Position numbers and translations under genes: made by a program. The notes under the pieces were generated by a model that saw only the letters and a program-made list of their open reading frames with translations, was not told the DNA's origin and did no database searches. A DNA stretch of 5,183 nt from Candidatus Hydrogenedentota bacterium (lineage in GTDB: Bacteria; Hydrogenedentota; Hydrogenedentia; Hydrogenedentales; CAITNO01), in assembly GCA_903822375.1 (NCBI GenBank), contig CAIJOU010000432.1, positions 1 through 5,183 on the forward strand. Reading direction: 5' to 3'. Shown in pieces: positions 1 through 3,726 of the stretch (the stretch's first letter is position 1; the number at the start of each line of letters is the position of its first letter).

Positions 1-675
1 CGCATAGCGCTGCATTTGTGCCTGGGAAACACCGCCCGGCACGGTCTTGGAAGAAAGAATGGTCCACCACACGTCGCAAACGGCGGCGACCGAGCGGCTG
101 GCGTCGATCGGCAATGTGGATGCGGCAATGCCTTTGAAACCCACCCCGTCCTGATACTGTTTCAGGATTATTTCGTCGCTGGACTTGGCCTCAAGAAACA
201 TGCGCTGGAAATAGGTCCTGGGGTCCACCTCCTTGCGCACCGTCTGGCGGAGCTGCACGCCGCCCATGGCCTTGTCCGTATCCTCATTGTACTGGTTGCG
301 ATGATTGACCTGCGCGCCGCGCATGGGAGAGGTGATCATCGCCACCACCTTGCCGAGCACGCCCATGCGGTAGGCGTAGTACGCGTCCACCCGGTCGCGG
401 TGCACGGCGGCCAGGAGCGCCATCTCCGACTCCACTGCCTGAAGCGGATTGTTGGCGAGGTCGGGGTAGGACAGTTCCAGTTCGGATATCGAAACTGCGG
501 CACCCGCCTTGATGTCACCGGACAGCCTAATCAGGGGCGCGTCACCGTTCTTGGACAGCAGTTGCATCGCGGTGCTGACTATGGCCGCCTGGCCGCGGGG
601 CCCCCATGCCGTAGCGGGCAACGCGGCAAGCAGCATGAGTACCGCCACCGTAACGATCTGTATTCGAGTCGCCAT
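1..675 (-). CDS. Secreted protein of unknown function, S1/P1 nuclease or zinc-phospholipase C-like N-terminus (3' end off window)
   Basis: An open frame runs from ATG at 675 to the left edge with no stop, giving 225 codons. The start is supported by a strong GGAGGAG ribosome site 10 bases upstream. Residues 1-23 form a signal peptide: Arg4, a hydrophobic core at about 7-19, then Ala-Thr-Ala before Trp24, so the mature protein should begin Trp-Gly-Pro-Arg-Gly-Gln. A mature N-terminal Trp followed by Gly and, a few residues on, His is the hallmark of the S1/P1 nuclease and bacterial zinc-dependent phospholipase C fold, in which the Trp amino group binds zinc. Here the His position is Gln29. A helical segment at about 103-119 (LGKVVAMITSPMR) loosely recalls the family's LGxxLHxxxDxxxPxH helix but lacks its His and Asp ligands. 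It is the last visible gene of the minus-strand cluster, 30 bases after the TPR gene. The fold assignment is inferred and weak; the gene, start and secretion are well supported. If the fold is right it may be catalytically inactive. Confidence 0.8.
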   Translation of the reverse strand, partial: MATRIQIVTVAVLMLLAALPATAWGPRGQAAIVSTAMQLLSKNGDAPLIRLSGDIKAGAAVSISELELSYPDLANNPLQAVESEMALLAAVHRDRVDAYYAYRMGVLGKVVAMITSPMRGAQVNHRNQYNEDTDKAMGGVQLRQTVRKEVDPRTYFQRMFLEAKSSDEIILKQYQDGVGFKGIAASTLPIDASRSVAAVCDVWWTILSSKTVPGGVSQAQMQRYA

Positions 676-685
676 AACCCGTTCT

Positions 686-692
686 CTCCTCC
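686..692 (-). promoter_or_regulatory. Ribosome binding site of the secreted-protein gene
   Basis: GGAGGAG on the minus strand, 10 bases before the ATG at 675. It lies within the 30-base gap after the TPR gene's stop codon, so the downstream gene has its own initiation site and needs no separate promoter. It fixes the start of the left-edge gene. Confidence 0.75.
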
Positions 693-705
693 GGTCCGCC
701 CGGGT

Positions 706-2265
706 TCAGGACGCCTTCTGGGCCTGCTTCAACTGGTTGACAAGTAGTTCCACTTCGTTTCTTCGCGGCGTTCCATCCGCCTTGTCCGCAGTGAGTTCAA
801 GGTAGCGCTGCAACTCACGAACGCCGTCGGCCACGGCGTTTCGGCCGACCAGCATCAGGCCCATTTCGAGATGGGCGCCGGGATAGTTCGCATCAGTCTG
901 AATGGCACGACGGTAGGACTGCTCCGCTTCGGCCAGCGTGCCCTGCCGGGCCTGTACCTGCCCCTGCACGGTGAACAGCCTCGCCGACGACACACCAAGC
1001 TCCGTGGCGCGGTGCACGGCGGTCAGCGCTTTGTCCGGCACGTTTTGTTTGAGGTAGAGTCCGGCCATCTGCAGCGCGGCGGGTCCCGCAAACTGGCCGG
1101 AGCCGGTGGAAATGCGCTCGTACTCGACCAAGGCCTCCGTTGCCAGTCCGGTGAGTTCGAGAGAAAGTGCGGTGTAGAACGGCAGTCGCGGGTCGTCCTT
1201 CAGTTCCGCCTTCGCCCCGTTGAACACGGTCAGGGCCTTCTCAAACCTGCCCGTCTGCAAATAAAGCATGCCGAGTTGCATCTTCGCCATGCCGGCCACG
1301 CTGGTCTTGAGTTCGACGGCTTTTGAAAGTGCCTCGGCAGCCGCGTCAGCCTGGCCCTCCTGGTTAAGCACGAATCCCAGGGCTGCGGCGGCGTCACCAC
1401 TTTCGGGCGCGGCGGCGCGCGCCTTGCGCAGCATTTCCTCCGCCTCGGGCAGTCCATGCTGAAGGGCGCGGCCGACACCGAAAGTGGTCTGGAGTGACAC
1501 ATCGGAAAGGGCTTCAGTGGCGCGCGTTTCCTGATACAAGGCGTCCTGTCCGGCGAGGTCGCCCAATGCGCCCATCGTCATGGCGAGCAGGCGCACGGCG
1601 TGTTCATTGCCGGGGGTGCCGGCGAGGATCTCGCTCAGAATGGCCGCCTGTTTCTTCAATCCGTCATCCCCGGCCACGCGTCCGGCGGCAATGACCGCCA
1701 TGAACCCGGTCTCAGGGTTCTTGGTGTCGAGTTTGTAGGCCGCCACCATGGCGTCGGCCGCCTTGGCATACTGTTGCCCCTGCCAGAAAAGCTTGCCCTG
1801 CAACAGGCGGGCCTCTCGGTCCGCCGGCCTGCGCTGGACATAGTCTTGGAGCTTATTGAGCGCCTCGGGGATGTTCCCCTGAACAGCAAGCCTTCTGGCA
1901 GTTTCCAAAGGGTTCTGCAGGAGTCGGACGGCCAGAAAACCGCCGCCGCCCAACAACGCCACCAGCAACAGCACACCCAAAACAACCCATACCCGGCGCA
2001 AACCACCGTCCTTTTCGGCCTTTTGCGTGGCCTTCTTCTCCGTCACCACTTTCTGGCCCGTAAGAAGGTTGGTGCCGCATGCCAGACAAATAATGTCGCC
2101 GGGTTGAACCGGGCCGGCGCAGTTGGGGCAAGTGAGCGCCCGCGGCGCCTGCTTGGGGGGAATTCCCTTCCCCACGGCCTGCAGAGGCCCCCCGCAATGG
2201 GCGCAGTTATGCAGTCCCGAACTGGTCTCTTTACCGCAGAAAGGACATCGGATCATCTCAGCCAC
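706..2265 (-). CDS. Double zinc-ribbon, single-pass membrane TPR protein
   Basis: The protein has 519 residues. The N-terminus has two CxxC...CxxC zinc ribbons, with cysteines at 7/10/21/24 and 46/49/60/63. A Lys/Arg-rich linker (about 72-91) and one hydrophobic helix (about 92-113) follow. The rest, about 119-519, is a chain of tetratricopeptide-like helix pairs with the usual small and aromatic positions, clearest at about 119-146, 151-184, 290-390 and 427-494. By the positive-inside rule the zinc ribbons are cytoplasmic and the TPR domain faces the periplasm. Such TPR arrays are protein-binding scaffolds; no catalytic motif is visible. The proposed start is GTG at 2265, with an AGG/GGAAGG stretch upstream; ATG at 2256 (codon 4) is an alternative and would keep all cysteines. 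It lies 68 bases after the miniprotein gene and 30 before the secreted-protein gene, so the three are probably co-transcribed. The specific function is unknown. Confidence 0.93.
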   Translation of the reverse strand: MAEMIRCPFCGKETSSGLHNCAHCGGPLQAVGKGIPPKQAPRALTCPNCAGPVQPGDIICLACGTNLLTGQKVVTEKKATQKAEKDGGLRRVWVVLGVLLLVALLGGGGFLAVRLLQNPLETARRLAVQGNIPEALNKLQDYVQRRPADREARLLQGKLFWQGQQYAKAADAMVAAYKLDTKNPETGFMAVIAAGRVAGDDGLKKQAAILSEILAGTPGNEHAVRLLAMTMGALGDLAGQDALYQETRATEALSDVSLQTTFGVGRALQHGLPEAEEMLRKARAAAPESGDAAAALGFVLNQEGQADAAAEALSKAVELKTSVAGMAKMQLGMLYLQTGRFEKALTVFNGAKAELKDDPRLPFYTALSLELTGLATEALVEYERISTGSGQFAGPAALQMAGLYLKQNVPDKALTAVHRATELGVSSARLFTVQGQVQARQGTLAEAEQSYRRAIQTDANYPGAHLEMGLMLVGRNAVADGVRELQRYLELTADKADGTPRRNEVELLVNQLKQAQKAS

Positions 2266-2295
2266 GGCACCCTGCCTTCCTTTGTTCCATGCGCC

Positions 2296-2324
2296 GGGTT
2301 GACCGAGGATCTCGGCTTCAACCC
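2296..2324 (-). other. Intercistronic stem-loop between the miniprotein and TPR genes
   Basis: The arms GGGTTGA (2296-2302) and TCAACCC (2318-2324) are perfectly complementary. Inside them CCGAG (2303-2307) pairs with CTCGG (2311-2315) around a three-base loop, leaving a two-base bulge at 2316-2317. This makes a stable stem of 12 pairs in the 68-base gap. No T-run follows on either strand, so it is not a standard intrinsic terminator. It may slow RNA decay, mark a processing site, or reduce read-through so that the two genes are expressed at different levels. Confidence 0.6.
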
Positions 2325-2333
2325 ATTCCGCCG

Positions 2334-2504
2334 TTAGACTTCATCCGCAGGAAATGTCTCGTCGCATTTTCTGCATCGCTTGGCCTCGATCCGGTTGCGG
2401 GCAGCGCAACGCGGGCACTTTCGGGTAAACAAAGACGGCACACTAATCAAGGCCACAAGAAGAATAACGCCCACCATCGCCCACAAATAGGCACTTGAGC
2501 TCAC
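2334..2504 (-). CDS. Small membrane-anchored zinc-ribbon protein (56 aa)
   Basis: The frame starts at GTG 2504 and ends in TAA at 2334-2336. A GGAGGA ribosome site (2513-2518) lies exactly 8 bases before the start. The product has 56 residues: a short Ser-rich N-terminus, one hydrophobic helix at about 7-26, a basic boundary (Thr-Arg-Lys, 27-29), then a zinc ribbon with cysteines at 30/33/44/47 and a short acidic tail. The positive charges after the helix predict an N-out, C-in orientation with the zinc ribbon in the cytoplasm. It is the first gene after the strong promoter at 2594-2566. The next gene also carries cytoplasmic zinc ribbons on a single membrane helix, which suggests a shared partner or complex; that is inference. 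The four-cysteine spacing, helix and ribosome site together make a chance frame unlikely. No named family is recognised. Confidence 0.82.
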   Translation of the reverse strand: MSSSAYLWAMVGVILLVALISVPSLFTRKCPRCAARNRIEAKRCRKCDETFPADEV

Positions 2505-2512
2505 AGGCGCAT

Positions 2513-2518
2513 TCCTCC
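2513..2518 (-). promoter_or_regulatory. Ribosome binding site deciding the GTG start of the 56-aa gene
   Basis: GGAGGA on the minus strand, 8 bases from GTG 2504. An ATG directly after the site (2512-2510) is too close to be used and opens only a three-codon frame, so the GTG is the likely start. Confidence 0.72.
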
Positions 2519-2565
2519 GGGCAAAACACTCTGTCCGTCCTTTAAGAACCTCAAATCACATCCTT

Positions 2566-2594
2566 ATTATACACGCAAGGAACCAATCTGCCAA
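2566..2594 (-). promoter_or_regulatory. Sigma70-type promoter of the zinc-ribbon/TPR cluster
   Basis: On the minus strand TTGGCA (2594-2589, 5 of 6 to consensus) is followed by a 17-base spacer and a perfect TATAAT (2571-2566). Transcription should begin near 2559, giving a leader of about 55 bases before GTG 2504. A second TTGACA at 2606-2601 is 29 bases from this -10 and therefore not its partner. Apart from this promoter, the leader and the ribosome site, the 247-base gap 2505-2751 shows only a weak hairpin at 2703-2717. Confidence 0.75.
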
Positions 2595-2751
2595 CACAAT
2601 TGTCAACAGAAACCCAAGTTCCGATAACAGCCAAGTTTCTCGTAACTAGCCGTAAAAGCTGGACTTGCCCAAAGGCAAAAGGGCGGGCATTCCTTCGCGA
2701 AATGCGCCTATTGCGCAAATTAAACCCGAAGCAACCGTTTACACATGGAAC

Positions 2752-3321
2752 TCACTTCCCGGATTGCCTGCGAATACGGCTGTCACGCGATGACTTGGCC
2801 GCCTCTTTGGCCCAATCATCAGCATAACGGTTGCGCCCATACTTGTTGGCCAAGGACTTCGTATCGTTGTCCGTCTCGGCTTTCTTTGTGCCATCGACAG
2901 CAAACCGCGGCTTTGGTTTCTGGGTGCGCATGGGGCGATACCTCAACACGAGTATGACTATGATGAGAATGAACGAAAGTTCCATGTACGCGATCCATTG
3001 AGGATCATAAATGGTCTTGTCCCAGAACCTGACCATTGGCGTGGTCCAGAACACGGCATCGACAGGCACCCCCTCCTTATTCAGCGCGCGAATGGATGAA
3101 TTGGTCTTGAACCAAGCCGCAAGGCCGACCACCAAATGGATAACAATATGCATTATTGTGAGATAAATGGATATTTCTATGGCATATAGAATGCCCGGCA
3201 CGCTCCATTTGCGGGTAAAATAGATGAGGGGAAGCGCAAGTACACAGCCTATGACATAGGCTGTCAAATTGGCCTGGACGTGGCCTGACAGGAGGTACCA
3301 AATCTCAAAGAACTCTTCCAT
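2752..3321 (-). CDS. Multi-pass membrane protein of unknown function
   Basis: The product is 189 residues from ATG 3321 to TGA at 2754-2752. The start has an AAAGGA ribosome site (3334-3329) 7 bases upstream. The same frame stays open to 3564, but that extension is Pro/Arg/Cys-rich with no ribosome site and runs through the regulatory region, so the ATG at 3321 is preferred. Hydrophobic segments are seen at about 18-36, 43-71 (possibly one long helix) and 112-128, so three membrane passes are likely. A loop at about 72-111 is rich in Trp, Phe and Asp. The second helix contains His58 and His62 (HxxxH), which could bind a metal or heme if real. The C-terminus, about 129-189, is highly charged and hydrophilic. 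Codon use looks less GC-rich than in the flanking genes, hinting at different ancestry. It is divergent from nrdD and upstream of the zinc-ribbon cluster on the same strand, but that cluster has its own promoter. No family is recognised. Confidence 0.85.
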   Translation of the reverse strand: MEEFFEIWYLLSGHVQANLTAYVIGCVLALPLIYFTRKWSVPGILYAIEISIYLTIMHIVIHLVVGLAAWFKTNSSIRALNKEGVPVDAVFWTTPMVRFWDKTIYDPQWIAYMELSFILIIVILVLRYRPMRTQKPKPRFAVDGTKKAETDNDTKSLANKYGRNRYADDWAKEAAKSSRDSRIRRQSGK

Positions 3322-3582
3322 ACCAGTTTCCTTTACTCCAGCCCATATATTATCGAGTGTAACAGAATAAACATCTGTGCAACAAGCGGATAGGGCGTTT
3401 GTATGCCCGATTTTGGGCTCATTCCCCTGGTCGATTTGCCTCGTGTCACTGCTGCGGGCAGGCGGGCGAGGCGGTTCACAAAATGCGTCTTGCCGCGCAA
3501 CCCACAACTCCTTGCGCCACTGTGGGTTGCGCCATCCCCGGTTCCCCACAGAAAGGTTGTCCACCTTTTATCCCCCACTTTT
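3322..3582. other. Left part of the divergent intergenic region
   Basis: About 260 bases with no convincing gene. It contains the minus-strand ribosome site of the membrane-protein gene (3329-3334), an AT-rich patch (3345-3353) that could supply its -10, several overlapping short hairpins (GGGC/GCCC pairs around 3390-3416 and GCCTCG/CGAGGC at 3438-3443/3467-3472), a perfect 12-bp inverted repeat (3495-3532), and DnaA-box-like sequences from 3542. Frames across it have compositions typical of non-coding DNA. Confidence 0.6.
3495..3532. repeat. Perfect 12-bp inverted repeat with 14-bp spacer
   Basis: GCGCAACCCACA (3495-3506) and TGTGGGTTGCGC (3521-3532) are exact reverse complements separated by 14 bases. 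Part of the spacer, TTGCGCCA (3512-3519), recurs directly at 3527-3534, so an alternative pairing is possible. Neither strand has a following T-run, which argues against an intrinsic terminator. It may be an operator for a dimeric regulator, a REP-like palindrome, or a structured leader of the minus-strand membrane gene. Confidence 0.7.
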
Positions 3583-3587
3583 CCACA
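3542..3587 (+). repeat. Run of DnaA-box-like 9-mers
   Basis: Four same-orientation 9-mers resemble the DnaA box TTATCCACA: TTCCCCACA (3542-3550), TTGTCCACC (3557-3565), TTATCCCCC (3568-3576) and TTTTCCACA (3579-3587, 8 of 9). Their starts are 15, 11 and 11 bases apart, so the last three lie on one face of the helix. Three match only 7 of 9 positions and the last overlaps the first NrdR-like box, so chance or shared sequence is possible. DnaA is known to regulate a ribonucleotide reductase operon in Escherichia coli, which makes the position sensible. Confidence 0.3.
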
Positions 3588-3598
3588 GCATATTGTGG
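3583..3598 (+). promoter_or_regulatory. NrdR-box-like operator, distal
   Basis: CCACAGCATATTGTGG is a 16-bp near-palindrome with the CnC...ATAT..GTG core of the NrdR box (consensus about aCaCwAtATaTwGtgt). Its centre is 31 bp from that of a second such site at 3614-3629, with a 15-bp gap, which is the tandem spacing known for NrdR. NrdR is the zinc-ribbon/ATP-cone repressor of ribonucleotide reductase genes and normally needs both boxes. Confidence 0.62.
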
Positions 3599-3613
3599 CC
3601 GTTTTCCAAAACA

Positions 3614-3629
3614 CCCCTTGACATAGTGG
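3614..3629 (+). promoter_or_regulatory. NrdR-box-like operator, proximal, overlapping the nrdD -35
   Basis: CCCCTTGACATAGTGG matches the NrdR consensus mainly in its outer positions and its right half (ATAGTG). It contains the whole -35 hexamer of the nrdD promoter (3618-3623), so a repressor bound here would exclude RNA polymerase. Taken alone the match is moderate; the 31-bp centre distance to the distal box and the position before nrdD make it credible. Confidence 0.6.
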
Positions 3630-3646
3630 TTGGTTGCGGCTAGAAT
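3618..3646 (+). promoter_or_regulatory. Sigma70-type promoter of nrdD
   Basis: A perfect TTGACA (3618-3623), a 17-base spacer and TAGAAT (3641-3646, 5 of 6). The predicted start of transcription is near 3653, leaving a leader of about 74 bases. The -35 lies within the proximal NrdR-like box, consistent with repression when deoxynucleotide levels are sufficient. Confidence 0.8.
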
Positions 3647-3654
3647 CAGTCTTG

Positions 3655-3680
3655 TTGCCGACCGATGCGGCGGACGGCAA
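3655..3680 (+). other. Stem-loop at the 5' end of the nrdD leader
   Basis: TTGCCG (3655-3660) pairs with CGGCAA (3675-3680), and CCG (3662-3664) can pair with CGG (3668-3670) inside. It sits within a few bases of the predicted transcription start, where a hairpin would protect the messenger from 5' decay. No T-run follows, so it is not a terminator. Confidence 0.4.
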
Positions 3681-3726
3681 ATATGGTCAAGGTGCGAAAA
3701 GTTTCACGCGGAGGGAGCGTACATTT

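Noticed and set aside
16..747. Long plus-strand open frame (243 aa) opposite the secreted-protein gene
   Set aside because: It is antisense to a gene with a signal peptide and strong ribosome site; its His/Arg/Gly-rich composition is typical of a shadow frame in GC-rich DNA.
1600..2337. Plus-strand open frame (245 aa) opposite the TPR gene
   Set aside because: It mirrors the zinc-ribbon/TPR coding sequence, has no recognisable domain and no convincing ribosome site.
2601..2606. Perfect TTGACA on the minus strand as -35 of the cluster promoter
   Set aside because: It lies 29 bases from the TATAAT; the TTGGCA at 2594-2589 has the correct 17-base spacing.
2703..2717. Possible terminator for the membrane-protein gene (TGCGC/GCGCA hairpin followed by TTT on the minus strand)
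   Set aside because: The stem is only five pairs and the T-run only three bases; too weak to call.
2600..2827. Plus-strand 75-aa open frame starting with TTG
   Set aside because: It has no ribosome site and no domain, and it overlaps the opposite-strand end of the membrane-protein gene.
3347..3354. GATAATAT on the minus strand as the -10 of the membrane-protein gene
   Set aside because: No acceptable -35 hexamer lies 15-19 bases upstream, so a promoter is likely here but cannot be placed.
3511..3526. GCCACTG, a motif seen in cobalamin riboswitches that sometimes control ribonucleotide reductases
   Set aside because: The B12-box consensus and the rest of the conserved core are absent, and the motif is upstream of the nrdD promoter so it would not be in the transcript.
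3322..3564. N-terminal extension of the membrane-protein frame to 3564
   Set aside because: The extension has non-coding-like composition, overlaps the inverted repeat and DnaA-like sites, and the ATG at 3321 has a well-placed AAAGGA site.
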